Shown here: positions 16,811 to 25,666 of the stretch, piece after piece | Layout: each line of letters begins with the position of its first letter | Numbering within the stretch: position 1 is the stretch's first letter | Assembly: GCF_002210285.1 (NCBI RefSeq) | Contig: NZ_MWQE01000001.1 | Coordinates: forward strand, 973,582-1,037,581 | Direction: 5' to 3' | DNA: 64,000 bases | Source: Fibrobacter sp. UWR2 | GTDB taxonomy: Bacteria; Fibrobacterota; Fibrobacteria; Fibrobacterales; Fibrobacteraceae | Program-made: the position numbers and the translations under genes | The notes under the pieces: generated by a model | Seen by the model: only the letters and a program-made list of their open reading frames with translations | Told to the model about the DNA's origin: nothing | Database searches by the model: none

Positions 16811-17539
16811 ATGCTTTACGGAATCTGTTCTGATATTCATTCCAACGCAACGGCTTTTGAGGCTGTGCTGCAGTCCATGGAAGATAACAAGGTCGAAAGG
16901 CGCGTGTGCCTGGGTGACCTGGTGGGCTACGGTGCGGACCCTGACGAATGTGTGAAATTGGCCCGCGACAATATGGACTTGTGCTTGATTGGCAACCACG
17001 ATAGCGTAGCTATCAAGTATGAATCGAGCGTAGGGTTCAACCCGTATGCCAAGCAGGCTATCGACTGGACGCAGGCGCACTTGAGCGATGAATCCGCGGA
17101 ATACCTGAAGGCTTTGCCGTATATCCGCGAAGAAAACGACATTACGTTTGTGCATGCATCGCCGCTTTCTCCGGCGGACTGGGTGTACGTGACCGATCTC
17201 GAGGAGGCCCTTGATGCCTTCGACCATTTCCGCGGCACGTACTGCTTTATCGGGCATACGCATAGCCCCGTGATCGTGGCTAGCCGCCCGATGGCCATTC
17301 CCAAGATTCTCGATGAGTACGAATATACCATTGCCAATACGGAACGCCTGCTGGTGAACGTGGGCAGCGTGGGCCAGCCGCGTGACCGCGACTGCCGTGC
17401 CAGTTGGTGCCTGCTCGATACCGAGACGAAGTGTGTCCGCATTATCCGCGTGGAATACGACGTTTTCCGCACGCAGGAACGCATGCGAAAGGCCGGTATG
17501 CCCGAATTCCTTATCGAACGCCTGAGTGTGGGCCGCTAG
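16811..17539 (+). CDS. Calcineurin-like metallophosphoesterase
   Basis: 242 residues. All metal-binding blocks are present: GICSDIHSN, CLGDLVGYGADPDEC, LIGNHD, TFVHASP and FIGHTHSP. This block order fits the YfcE/diadenosine-tetraphosphatase-like subgroup, cytoplasmic phosphodi- or monoesterases with Mn or Fe. The start at 16811 begins with the first block; only 30 bases separate it from the divergent slyD. It is followed 4 bases later by rlmH. Substrate unknown. Confidence 0.88.
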   Translation: MLYGICSDIHSNATAFEAVLQSMEDNKVERRVCLGDLVGYGADPDECVKLARDNMDLCLIGNHDSVAIKYESSVGFNPYAKQAIDWTQAHLSDESAEYLKALPYIREENDITFVHASPLSPADWVYVTDLEEALDAFDHFRGTYCFIGHTHSPVIVASRPMAIPKILDEYEYTIANTERLLVNVGSVGQPRDRDCRASWCLLDTETKCVRIIRVEYDVFRTQERMRKAGMPEFLIERLSVGR

Positions 17540-17543
17540 CCCC

Positions 17544-18005
17544 ATGAAATGGGTTCTTGCAGTTTTCGGTAAGGCCGGCTCGCCGTTCGTTGCGGACGAG
17601 GTGGACAAGTACGTGAAACGCCTGCGTGGGGGAGTGTATCCGCTGGAAGTGGTGGAACTGAAGGAATCAAAACTGGATGACCGCTTGCAGTCGCTTGCCC
17701 AGGAGGCAGCCCTGTTCGAGAAAAAATTTCCCAAGTCGGAATACCGCCGTGTTATTTTGTCTGAAGAAGGCAAGCTTATGGACACGGTGAAACTCTCGGA
17801 CACGCTCCGCGACCGCTTCCCGGGGAATATCGTGTTTTTGATCGGGTCGGCCTACGGCATCGACGAGAACCTGAAAAAGACGGCGGATTTGCTGCTTTCG
17901 CTTTCTCCACTTACGTTTACGCACGACCATGCCCGCGTGCTTTTTGCCGAACAGCTCTACCGCGTGCAGATGGTGATGCAGAACCACCCATATCATCACA
18001 GGTGA
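17544..18005 (+). CDS. rlmH: 23S rRNA (pseudouridine1915-N3)-methyltransferase RlmH
   Basis: 153 residues, matching the 155-159 usual for this SPOUT methyltransferase, which modifies helix 69 of 23S rRNA. Signatures: VILSEEGKLMDTVKLSDTL, the SAM-binding knot IVFLIGSAYGIDENLKK and the C-terminal FAEQLYRVQMVMQNHPYHH. The start at ATG 17544 (MKWVLAVFGK) fits the family; a GTG at 17526 would only add residues overlapping the phosphoesterase stop. Confidence 0.95.
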   Translation: MKWVLAVFGKAGSPFVADEVDKYVKRLRGGVYPLEVVELKESKLDDRLQSLAQEAALFEKKFPKSEYRRVILSEEGKLMDTVKLSDTLRDRFPGNIVFLIGSAYGIDENLKKTADLLLSLSPLTFTHDHARVLFAEQLYRVQMVMQNHPYHHR

Positions 18006-18021
18006 CCGCACGGGCTAAGTT

Positions 18022-18096
18022 CGGGTATTGAATTGCTCCGGTTTGCCCGTGCTCTCGCCACCGCTCCAGCTTAACGCATGGAGCTTGTGGCTCACA
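18022..18096. repeat. Intergenic repeat with variable hairpin, copy 1
   Basis: Conserved left arm AATTGCTCCGGT and GCTCTCGC.ACC, then hairpin GCTCCA/TGGAGC, then right arm TTGTGGCTCAC. The second copy (61612-61689) keeps both arms but has an unrelated hairpin sequence with the same pairing. It lies right after rlmH. Confidence 0.7.
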
Positions 18097-18109
18097 GGTA
18101 ATCATCGTC

Positions 18110-18130
18110 ATGGCGGGCTCGACCCGCCAT
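18110..18130. repeat. REP-like palindrome, intergenic copy
   Basis: ATGGCGGG, loop CTCGA, CCCGCCAT; flanked by GTC on the left and CTCCC on the right, as in the coding-region copies at 31412 and 62721 (reverse orientation). Confidence 0.85.
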
Positions 18131-18145
18131 CTCCCTTCATTTTTC

Positions 18146-18151
18146 TATATT
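18146..18151 (+). promoter_or_regulatory. -10 element TATATT before prfC
   Basis: TATATT 27 bases before the prfC start; no clear -35 hexamer could be picked out. Confidence 0.4.
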
Positions 18152-18177
18152 TGCGCGCGTAAAAATCGGGATTCTTT

Positions 18178-19743
18178 ATGAACGCAGAAATCGAGAAACG
18201 CCGCACATTCGCCATCGTCAGCCACCCGGACGCGGGTAAGACCACCATTACCGAGAAGTTCCTGTGGTATGGGAACGTGATTCGCGAGGCGGGCCACGTG
18301 CGCGCGAAGGCGAACCGTAGCTACACCGTGAGTGACTGGATGAAGATCGAACAGCAGCGTGGTATTTCGGTCTCGAGCTCCGTGCTGAACTTCCCGTTCG
18401 AAGGTTGCATGTTCAACCTCGTCGATACCCCGGGGCACCAGGACTTCTGTGAAGATACCTACCGCGCCCTGACTGCCGTGGATGCTGCCCTCGTGCTTAT
18501 CGACAGCGTGAACGGCGTGGAAAAGCAGACCATCAAGCTCATGGATGTGTGCCGCATGCGCCACACCCCGATTATCACGTTCATCAACAAGATGGACCTT
18601 GATGGCCGCCATGTGTTTGACCTGCTCGACCAGATTGAAAACATTCTGCACATCAAGACGGCTCCGTTCACCCTCCCGATTGGTGTGGGTAAGCTTTTTA
18701 AGGGCGTCTATTCCATCGCCGAGAACACCTTCCACACCTTCAACAAGGAAGAAGGCCACCAGGAAATCATCCAGATGGAAGGCCCGGATGACCCGCGCCT
18801 CGTGGAAATGTGCGGCGAGAACTGGGTGAACCAGTTCAAGGAAGAATACGAGATGGTCACTGGCGGTATGGACCCGTTCGACCACGAGAAGTTCCTGAAG
18901 GGCGAGATGTGCCCCGTGTTCTTCGGTTCTGCGGTGAACAACTTCGGTGTGCGCCAGCTCTTGAACGCTTTTGCCAAGCTTGCGCCGCCCCCGATGGTGC
19001 GCGAGACCGACAAGCGCCCGGTCAAGCCGGATGAAGATGCCTTCAGCGCGTTCGTGTTCAAGATTCAGGCCAACATGGACCCCAAGCACCGCGACCGTAC
19101 GGCATTCCTGCGCATCTGCTCGGGTAGCTTTACCCGCGGCGAGAAGGTCTATCACGTGCGTACGGGCAGGGACATCCGCCTGGCTGCCCCGACGGCGTTC
19201 CTCGCGAAGGACAAGGAAGTCATCGACCACGCCTGGGCGGGCGATATCGTGGGTATCAACGACCCGGGACTCTTCCGCATCGGCGATACGCTGACCGACG
19301 GCGAGAAGATGAACTTCACGGGCATCCCGGACTTCGCTCCGGAACACTTCGCCCGCGTTACCTTGTTGAACCCGCTCAAGTCTAAGCAGATGGCGAAGGG
19401 CCTTGCCGAACTTTCCGAAGAAGGTGCAACCCAGCTTTACGAACCGCTCAAGTCTGCTATCCCCGTGATTGGCGTGGTGGGTGAGCTTCAGTTCGACGTG
19501 CTCAAGTTCCGCCTGCAGAGCGAATACGGCGCCGATGTGTCGCTGGATCGCGTGCCCGCTCACGGAATCCGCTGGGTGTCTGGCCCCGAGAAGGACATGG
19601 GCAAGTTCGCCGAGGAATACGCGATGGACTGCATGATGGACAAGGAGCGTAACCTTGTCTGCTTGTTCCCGAACGAGTACCGCTTGAACCTCGCGATGAA
19701 GAATTACGAGAACCTGAAGTTCGCGGAGACCTCGCAGGGCTAA
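18178..19743 (+). CDS. prfC: Peptide chain release factor 3
   Basis: 521 residues, the usual length (about 525-530). A translational GTPase that recycles RF1/RF2 after termination. G1 SHPDAGKTTITEKFLWYG (residues about 15-32), G2 region QQRGISVSSSVLNF, G3 DTPGHQDF, G4 FINKMD. The RF3-specific KRRTFAIVSHPDAGKT start and the GELQFDVLKFRL block in the C-terminal half separate it from EF-G and TypA. Confidence 0.97.
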   Translation: MNAEIEKRRTFAIVSHPDAGKTTITEKFLWYGNVIREAGHVRAKANRSYTVSDWMKIEQQRGISVSSSVLNFPFEGCMFNLVDTPGHQDFCEDTYRALTAVDAALVLIDSVNGVEKQTIKLMDVCRMRHTPIITFINKMDLDGRHVFDLLDQIENILHIKTAPFTLPIGVGKLFKGVYSIAENTFHTFNKEEGHQEIIQMEGPDDPRLVEMCGENWVNQFKEEYEMVTGGMDPFDHEKFLKGEMCPVFFGSAVNNFGVRQLLNAFAKLAPPPMVRETDKRPVKPDEDAFSAFVFKIQANMDPKHRDRTAFLRICSGSFTRGEKVYHVRTGRDIRLAAPTAFLAKDKEVIDHAWAGDIVGINDPGLFRIGDTLTDGEKMNFTGIPDFAPEHFARVTLLNPLKSKQMAKGLAELSEEGATQLYEPLKSAIPVIGVVGELQFDVLKFRLQSEYGADVSLDRVPAHGIRWVSGPEKDMGKFAEEYAMDCMMDKERNLVCLFPNEYRLNLAMKNYENLKFAETSQG

Positions 19744-19767
19744 AAAACGTATTTTTTCGACGGTATT

Positions 19768-19800
19768 GCTCCCGGCTTAAACCGGGAGCATCTTTTTTTT
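19768..19800 (+). terminator. Rho-independent terminator of prfC
   Basis: GCTCCCGG (19768-19775), loop CTTAAA, CCGGGAGC (19782-19789), then A and TCTTTTTTTT. Confidence 0.93.
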
Positions 19801-19822
19801 GTAAAAAAATATAGTTTTACAA
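19799..19822. promoter_or_regulatory. A/T-rich inverted repeat over a possible -10 element
   Basis: TTGTAAAA (19799-19806) and TTTTACAA (19815-19822) flank an 8-base core AAATATAG just upstream of the 19837 lipoprotein gene. It could be an operator overlapping the promoter, or chance in A/T-rich DNA. Confidence 0.35.
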
Positions 19823-19836
19823 AAAAGGGGTCTTTT

Positions 19837-20646
19837 ATGTTATTGGAAAAGGTTTCTTTCCGGCGTTTCCTTTGCCATGCCACTGCAACAATGGCTTTCC
19901 TTCTTGCGGCCTGCGGTGGTGATAACGGGTCGAGCAGTCCTACTGAAGGTAATGGGCCGCAACCGGTGTCTGTCGAGACGGAAACGTCCAGTGGCTTGTA
20001 TAGTCAGCCCGCTGATGAAAAAGGTTCAAGTTCGATATCGTCATCCAGTAACAAGGTACTGCTAATATCGTCGTCTTCGATGGATTCTGTTCCGTCCTCA
20101 TCGTCATTCGAACTGCCTAGCGTGAAGGTGGATTCAATTCTTGATTCCCGTAATGGGATGAACTACAGGACGGTTAAGATCGGTTCGCAGACTTGGATGG
20201 CCGAAAACCTGAACTACGCAACAGAGACCAGCTTATGTTATGACCATGATGTAGTCAACTGTGCTAAGTTTGGACGCCTGTATGAATGGCCTGATGTGGA
20301 TACGGTATGCCCGGCAGGGTGGAAATTGCCGTCGAAAGAGGATTTCGATATCCTGCTAGAGGCCGTTGGTGGCGCGGAAATAGCGGGTAAGATGCTGCGG
20401 TCTTCCTCGGGCTGGTATAGGGAAGATGGTCTAGATGCAGTTTCGTTTACGGTGCTTCCAGCAGGAGATTGCGACGATTATAACGGATTTATGGATATAT
20501 ATGACGGCACGTCTTTCTGGACAAGTTCCGACGATGAATTCGGAAAAGTCCTCATATTGGGCATTTCGGATTATTCTGATGTCGCTGTCTGGCAAAACGG
20601 TACAAGAAGTGGAACTTGGTTCCCAATCCGTTGCTTGAAGAAATAA
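19837..20646 (+). CDS. Paralogous-domain (TIGR02145) lipoprotein
   Basis: 269 residues. Lipobox LAAC near residue 26 is followed by GGDNGSSS and a short Ser-rich linker. The domain covers about 105-269: LDSRNGMNYRTVKIGSQTWM, AENLNYATETSLCYDHD, CAKFGRLYEW, CPAGWKLPSKEDF, FWTSSDDEFG and WFPIRCLKK. It is shorter than its relatives because the linker and the Ser/Gly insert before the CP.GW block are reduced. Expected to be surface lipid-anchored; function unknown. Confidence 0.87.
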   Translation: MLLEKVSFRRFLCHATATMAFLLAACGGDNGSSSPTEGNGPQPVSVETETSSGLYSQPADEKGSSSISSSSNKVLLISSSSMDSVPSSSSFELPSVKVDSILDSRNGMNYRTVKIGSQTWMAENLNYATETSLCYDHDVVNCAKFGRLYEWPDVDTVCPAGWKLPSKEDFDILLEAVGGAEIAGKMLRSSSGWYREDGLDAVSFTVLPAGDCDDYNGFMDIYDGTSFWTSSDDEFGKVLILGISDYSDVAVWQNGTRSGTWFPIRCLKK

Positions 20647-20717
20647 TTTTTTTTGCGTTTTTCGCTTCTTTTTTCGGGAAACGGGGTGTAAATTTTCGTT
20701 TACCAATGGGCGGCGCC

Positions 20718-20759
20718 GTTTAGATGGCGTTGCTTCTTGTTTAGACGGCGCCGCTTCTT
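20718..20759. repeat. 21-bp tandem repeat, two copies
   Basis: Copies at 20718-20738 and 20739-20759 share GTTTAGAyGGCGyyGCTTCTT with three C/T differences. Located upstream of the DsbA-like gene in a gap that otherwise shows nothing but an AT-rich promoter-like stretch (ATTTTATATATTT). Confidence 0.7.
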
Positions 20760-20868
20760 GTAACTGGTGGATAATAACCGCTGCGTCGTAACCATATTTT
20801 ATATATTTCCTGCAAAATGGGGGCGGACTTCGCCTGCCGGATTATTTGTTTAAACTAAAAGGAACAAC

Positions 20869-21603
20869 ATGAAACGTATTACAATCGTCGCTATGGCAAT
20901 TCTTGCCGCTAGTCTCGTAGCTTGCAACCAGGCTTCTGCCGGTGGTTCTTTCAACCAGCAGGCCCGCCTTGATTCTCTTGAGAAGAACTTCAACCAGCTC
21001 AAGGAAGATTTCGACGTCATTGTCTATGCTCTCGACAAGCGTGGCATTTCGCTCGACCAGGCCCGCGCCGAGATGGAAGCGGACAACAAGGTCTGGGACA
21101 TCCCGGATGACAACAGCCCGATTTTCGGCAACACCAAGGACCCGAAGCTCACGATTGTTGAATTCACCGAATTCCAGTGCCCGTACTGCTCCCGCATCGC
21201 TCCTGTGATGAAGGAACTCAACCAGAAGTACCCGGACAAGATCAAGTTCGTCTACAAGCACTTCCCGCTCAGCTTCCACTCCAATGCCAAGGCTGCTGCC
21301 GCCGCTTCTATCGCTGCGCAGAACCAGGGCAAGTTCTGGGAATTCCGCTACGCTCTCGCTCCGCATAGCCGTGAACTCTCCGACTCCACCTACATTGCCA
21401 TCGCTACCGAAATTGGCCTCGACGTCGAAAAGTTCAAGAAAGAGATGGTTCTCGATTCCGCCATGGAAGCCCGCATCGACAAGGACTTCCAGTTGGGCGT
21501 GAAGGTCGGCGTGCAGGGCACCCCGAACTTCTACATCAACGGCAAGCGCCAGGACCGCTTCTCTCCGGACCTGGTCGAAAAGATGCTCAAGGAAGCCAAG
21601 TAG
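20869..21603 (+). CDS. DsbA/DsbG-like thioredoxin-fold lipoprotein
   Basis: 244 residues. Lipobox LVAC (Cys19) predicts a lipid-anchored extracytoplasmic protein. A helical segment (about 25-75) precedes the thioredoxin fold with the redox motif CPYC at Cys104 and Cys107 (EFQCPYCSRIAPVMKEL), the cis-Pro loop GVQGTPNFYINGK, and KFVYKHFPLSFHSNAKAAA of the DsbA helical insert. It probably catalyses disulfide formation or isomerisation in secreted proteins such as the Cys-containing paralogous-domain lipoproteins nearby; the partner is not known. Confidence 0.85.
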   Translation: MKRITIVAMAILAASLVACNQASAGGSFNQQARLDSLEKNFNQLKEDFDVIVYALDKRGISLDQARAEMEADNKVWDIPDDNSPIFGNTKDPKLTIVEFTEFQCPYCSRIAPVMKELNQKYPDKIKFVYKHFPLSFHSNAKAAAAASIAAQNQGKFWEFRYALAPHSRELSDSTYIAIATEIGLDVEKFKKEMVLDSAMEARIDKDFQLGVKVGVQGTPNFYINGKRQDRFSPDLVEKMLKEAK

Positions 21604-21702
21604 TGTTTTCAGGCGTGCACGCATTTTTCGCGGGCGCGCCTTCGAATTATTTGATAAAAGTTTAAATTCAAGAGAAACAAACAACAAACAAGGAACGACA
21701 AT

Positions 21703-24700
21703 ATGATCAAGCAAACATTGAAAGTCGCGTCTCTCATCCTTCTGGGTGCTAGCGTGGCTGCAATGGCTCAGCCGAAGAAGCCGAAGACGGTCGTCTACAA
21801 GTTCTTCGACGAGCAGTATCGTCCGGGTGGTTTCGACTACTCCTACGGTGGCACCAGCAAGGGCGTGACCATCACGAAGGATGGCGGTTACAAGTCCAAG
21901 GCCGCCCTGAACATCAAGCTGGACCCGAAGGAATACTCCGGTGCATCTATCTGCTTGTACAACGAATTCTTCGACCTGAACAAGTACATGCTTGATTCCA
22001 AGGTCGAATTCATGATCAAGGGCAAGCATGGCGGCGAAGCCGTTAAGGTCGGTCTCCTTGATGAAGAAGTTAGCGACGGCAAGAAGACGCAGGTCGTGCT
22101 CCCGATGAACAAGTACATCGAGGGCGGTGCCGTCACGACGGACTGGAAGAAGGTTTCCATTCCTCTCGTGGACTTCCCGGACCGCGGTCTCTACTGGGAC
22201 AACACCCGCAAGTCCGAATTCCCGGCCCGTATCGACTGGGACAAGATTGCAGAAATCCGTTTCTCCATCGACAAGAGCGGCGCATCTGATTTCGAAATCT
22301 GGGTGGACAACATCGAAATCGTGAAGGGCAACAAGAAGGCTGCCCCGAAGAAGCAGATTGTCTACTGGGATGAAAACAACGACGTCATCGACGGCCCGAA
22401 GAACCCCGAAAAGCTCGACGGCAAGGTCAAGCCGGTGGCTAACGGTACGTTCTACTCCGACGGCCTCAAGGGCTTCAGCTACAGCTACGGTGGCCTTTCT
22501 GCCCAGCGCGAAGCTCAGTCCAAGACCCCGGGCAACAAGAACGTGCTCGCCCTCTACATCGATAACAACGACTGGTCCGGCGTGACCTACTCGCTCGGTG
22601 AAGGCAAGTACATCGACCTTTCCAAGGTCCGCAACAAGGGCGGTCTCTACTTCTGGATCAAGGGTAAGCTCGGCGGCGAAAAGGTGTACGTCGGTATCCT
22701 CGACAACCAGGGCAACGACATCAAGAGCCAGACCAAGGTCAGCCTGAACGACTGGATTGCTGGCGCCAAGGTCGGCACGGATTGGAAGCTCGTGAAGATT
22801 CCTCTCAAGAAGTTCGTCGACAAGGGTAAGGCTTGGGATGCTAACAAGCAGGCCGAAGTCGCCAAGGACGTGCAGTGGAACAAGATTCAGGAAATCCGCT
22901 TCTCCGTGGGCAAGGGTGAAAACCAGGGCGAACCGGGCAAGCCGGCTCCTGTGACCATCTTTGTGGACCAGATCACCTTTACCGAAACCATCGACTGGGT
23001 TGACCCGGATATCAAGTGGGACAACTGGAAGTCTAAGGAAGCTGACCTGATTATCTCTGACTTCGAAGGCAAGTTTGCCAAGGACAAGTGGGAACCGTCT
23101 TTCGGCCCGAAGTCCAAGGCCGAAATCGAGATGCCGTACAAGAGCTCCAAGCTCGATGGCAACTCCCTCTTCATCAAGCACTTCGAAATGTCTGACTGGG
23201 TGGACTTCGTTCTTGACTTCACCAAGAACACTGCCGCTCACGATGCCAAGCTCCGCGACTGGACCAAGCACTGGGGCATTATGTTCGACGTCTACTCTGA
23301 ACGTGCATGGCAGTCCATCACGGTCCAGGTCGGTGACGCCGGCAACGAGCTCTTCGTGTCCAACACCGGTGTGCCGCGTGGCCGTACCACTGTGATCGTG
23401 CCGTTCCGCACCTTCAGCAAGTTCCCGTACTACCAGCCGCCTAACGCCAAGGAAAACGGCGTGTTCGACCTCAAGAACGTCGTTTCTATCGACTTCAAAC
23501 CGGGTGGAGAAGGCTCTAACGGTAGCTTCGAAATCGATAACATCAAGCTCACCAACCAGCGCGAAGTCAAGGCTGCCGCTCGTCCGGCAGTCGTGAAGGT
23601 CGACGTGAAGGGTACCGGCGACGTGATCAACCCGAACATCTCGGGCGGCCTCTTCGGTATCAACGCTGCCCTCTGGGATGGCGACATGCTTGACAATCCG
23701 AAGTTCAAGGTCCAGACCCGCGACTTCGTGAAGCGCATCAACCACGGCATCATCCGTTACCCGGGTGGTCTCCGTGCCGATGACGACCACTGGAAGGAAA
23801 TCCTCGACAACCACGACTGGATGGTCGATACCGACGAATTCCTCGAATGGCTCAAGAAGACCGGCTCCAACGCCATGTTCACTGTCAACTTCGGTTCCGG
23901 CACCGAACAGGAAGCCGCTGCCTGGGTGAAGCACACGAACATCGACAAGAAGGCCGGCATCAAGTACTGGGAAATCGGTAACGAAGTCTACGGTAACTGG
24001 CACCCGTACTACGAAAAGTACGGTAAGGACGGCGGTACCATCTATGGTAAGCGCGCCCGCAAGTTCATCGAAGCCATGAAGAAGGTTGACCCGACCATCA
24101 AGGTGGCGGTGCTCGGCGTTCTCGACGGCCAGTGGAACGACAACGTGCTCAAGGAAACCGGTGACATTGCCGACGGTATCATTGTTCACCACTACCCGCA
24201 GCACTTCGGTGAAGAAAATGACTTCGCCATGCTCAGCGCCCCGCAGGACCTCGTGCCTATCTACAGCCGCCTGCACAAGCTCGTGGACAAGTGGACCAAG
24301 CACTTCAACAAGGACAAGAAGTTCGAACTCTGGCTCACCGAATGGAACTCCGTGGACTTCAACCCGGGTCCGCAGACCATCGCTCTCGAAAACGGCCTGT
24401 TCGTTGCTGACTACCTCGCTATGCTCGCCACCGAAAACGTGGACAACGCACAGTACTGGGACATCCACAACGACATCACTCCGGAAGGCGGTGACTACGG
24501 TTACCTGACCCGTTCTGCAGAAGACTGCATGAACTGCCCGCGCCCGAGCTTCTGGGCATTCCAGATGGCTTCTGACGCTCTCCGCGGCAAGCTCCTCAAG
24601 ACCGTGATTACCGGTGACAAGGAATCGCTCATCACGACCTACTACACCGAGAACGGCAAGAAGAAGAGCCTCCTCGTGATCAACAAGAGCCCGTACAGCG

Positions 24701-24888
24701 ACTACGAACTCAAGCTCGATATTCCGGGCTTCAAGGGCAAGGCCACTGTCCAGACGCTTGACAAGAGCTCCGAAAAGCTCAAGGAAGGCTGGGCAAACGA
24801 TCCGTCCAAGAAGGCCAAGAAGGGTGTTGACGTGAGCAAGCCGATCAAGGTCGGCAAGCGCACCATCACGCTCATCACGATTGAGTAA
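21703..24888 (+). CDS. GH51-type glycosidase with three carbohydrate-binding domains (EGF/Cel51A-like)
   Basis: 1061 residues. The signal peptide ends near AMAQ (residue 23). Three beta-sandwich domains related to family 11/30-type binding modules end with FEIWVDNIEI, VTIFVDQITF and GSFEIDNIKL (about 24-205, 215-430, 445-625). The catalytic TIM barrel (about 635-960) has acid/base Glu761 in EIGNEVYGNW and nucleophile Glu880 in WLTEWNSVDF, as in GH51 of clan A; a small beta domain ends the protein. Length and layout match what I recall of Fibrobacter endoglucanase F (Cel51A), so endoglucanase or arabinofuranosidase activity is expected. Monocistronic, between two terminator-like sequences. Confidence 0.8.
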   Translation: MIKQTLKVASLILLGASVAAMAQPKKPKTVVYKFFDEQYRPGGFDYSYGGTSKGVTITKDGGYKSKAALNIKLDPKEYSGASICLYNEFFDLNKYMLDSKVEFMIKGKHGGEAVKVGLLDEEVSDGKKTQVVLPMNKYIEGGAVTTDWKKVSIPLVDFPDRGLYWDNTRKSEFPARIDWDKIAEIRFSIDKSGASDFEIWVDNIEIVKGNKKAAPKKQIVYWDENNDVIDGPKNPEKLDGKVKPVANGTFYSDGLKGFSYSYGGLSAQREAQSKTPGNKNVLALYIDNNDWSGVTYSLGEGKYIDLSKVRNKGGLYFWIKGKLGGEKVYVGILDNQGNDIKSQTKVSLNDWIAGAKVGTDWKLVKIPLKKFVDKGKAWDANKQAEVAKDVQWNKIQEIRFSVGKGENQGEPGKPAPVTIFVDQITFTETIDWVDPDIKWDNWKSKEADLIISDFEGKFAKDKWEPSFGPKSKAEIEMPYKSSKLDGNSLFIKHFEMSDWVDFVLDFTKNTAAHDAKLRDWTKHWGIMFDVYSERAWQSITVQVGDAGNELFVSNTGVPRGRTTVIVPFRTFSKFPYYQPPNAKENGVFDLKNVVSIDFKPGGEGSNGSFEIDNIKLTNQREVKAAARPAVVKVDVKGTGDVINPNISGGLFGINAALWDGDMLDNPKFKVQTRDFVKRINHGIIRYPGGLRADDDHWKEILDNHDWMVDTDEFLEWLKKTGSNAMFTVNFGSGTEQEAAAWVKHTNIDKKAGIKYWEIGNEVYGNWHPYYEKYGKDGGTIYGKRARKFIEAMKKVDPTIKVAVLGVLDGQWNDNVLKETGDIADGIIVHHYPQHFGEENDFAMLSAPQDLVPIYSRLHKLVDKWTKHFNKDKKFELWLTEWNSVDFNPGPQTIALENGLFVADYLAMLATENVDNAQYWDIHNDITPEGGDYGYLTRSAEDCMNCPRPSFWAFQMASDALRGKLLKTVITGDKESLITTYYTENGKKKSLLVINKSPYSDYELKLDIPGFKGKATVQTLDKSSEKLKEGWANDPSKKAKKGVDVSKPIKVGKRTITLITIE

Positions 24889-24911
24889 TCGCTAAAGCGC
24901 GAACGAAAATC

Positions 24912-24941
24912 GCCTCGCCGGAATCCCCGGCGGGGCTTTTT
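24912..24941 (+). terminator. Rho-independent terminator of the GH51-type gene
   Basis: GCCTCGCCGG, loop AATCC, CCGGCGGGGC (10 pairs, one G-U) and TTTTT. Its right arm is part of the 52-bp segment repeated at 27064. Confidence 0.92.
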
Positions 24942-24979
24942 GTATATTGGGGCTATGCAAGTTTGTATAAATTGCAGAA
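24928..24979 (+). repeat. 52-bp direct repeat, copy 1 (promoter plus signal-peptide start)
   Basis: Identical to 27064-27115. It spans the terminator right arm, TATATT (24943-24948), the ATG at 24955 and the first eight codons. Similarity continues with single mismatches for about 15 more bases. Confidence 0.95.
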
Positions 24980-25665
24980 AGGTGTTTTGCCTGTTGCTCC
25001 TTGTGCTCTGTGCCGAAGGCTTCTGTTCCTGCTATACGGACGGGTGCATTTGCAGGTTTGCGCCCTCGACCGGGTATGGAACGGTCCCTTCCGGAAAGCA
25101 TGAATTGTACTTTGGCGAGCCGATAGGCATGTCAAAACCGGGGTATTACATTGTCCTCGGAAATTACATGTACGATGACAAGGTGCGCGGAACCTTCTTT
25201 GCGTATTTGCCGTTGTCCGGGAATGAAGCGGAGGTGAGTTTCATGCAGGCGCTAGTTTCGGGATATTATATGGACCAGTGGACGGCGGATACTCTCCAGG
25301 CTAGGGAAAAATCGATTGAAAAGATGCACCCGCAGCTGCAAAAGGCCTGCAAGAAGAAGACTGAATTTCCCGAGGAACTCGTAGCCCTGATGAAAACGTT
25401 CTTCGAAAGGAACAGCATGTCTATTGTGGGGGCCTGGGGCGGTGCCGAAGAAGGCGGACTCCACATTGTACGCGTAGATGAAAATCAGAACCGCACGTTC
25501 CTAGATGTATTGCACCTGTATTATCTTGAACGGTGGTTCGAACCGAAGGAACTCATCAAGGATTATTTTACGCTGTACAAGGGCGTAAAGGCAACCTTGG
25601 AAAGAATTTCGGGCGTGTGCAAGGTTGTGTGTAATGGATACGAATGTTCGCTTGAGGGGTTTTAA
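24955..25665 (+). CDS. Secreted Cys-containing protein of unknown function
   Basis: 236 residues from ATG 24955, only 6 bases after the TATATT element, so translation may be leaderless. The N-terminus MQVCINCRKVFC precedes a hydrophobic stretch LLLLVLCAEGFCSC (signal peptide; a Cys there could be lipidated). CYTDGCICRF follows, then a mixed alpha/beta chain with YLPLSGNEAEVSFMQALV and GVCKVVCNGYEC near the end. Four genes follow each other closely from here (24955, 25667, 26302, 27091). I recognise no family. Confidence 0.6.
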   Translation: MQVCINCRKVFCLLLLVLCAEGFCSCYTDGCICRFAPSTGYGTVPSGKHELYFGEPIGMSKPGYYIVLGNYMYDDKVRGTFFAYLPLSGNEAEVSFMQALVSGYYMDQWTADTLQAREKSIEKMHPQLQKACKKKTEFPEELVALMKTFFERNSMSIVGAWGGAEEGGLHIVRVDENQNRTFLDVLHLYYLERWFEPKELIKDYFTLYKGVKATLERISGVCKVVCNGYECSLEGF

Positions 25666-25666
25666 T

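Noticed and set aside
16781..17803. N-terminal extension of slyD to over 500 residues
   Set aside because: The extension is antisense to the metallophosphoesterase and rlmH; the SlyD-type protein starts cleanly at 16780.
18022..18111. Small minus-strand protein-coding gene (QTGAI-containing frame) also visible at 61618
   Set aside because: Both copies share only short peptide fragments, the hairpin part differs completely in sequence while keeping base pairing, and there is no ribosome site; RNA or DNA structure explains it better.
20842..24468. Very long open frame (about 1200 codons) on the minus strand opposite the GH51-type gene
   Set aside because: It is antisense to a clear glycosidase with signal peptide, domains and catalytic residues; the strong codon bias of the sense gene keeps the opposite frame free of stops. 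The protein is Val/Glu/Leu/His-rich with no family features.
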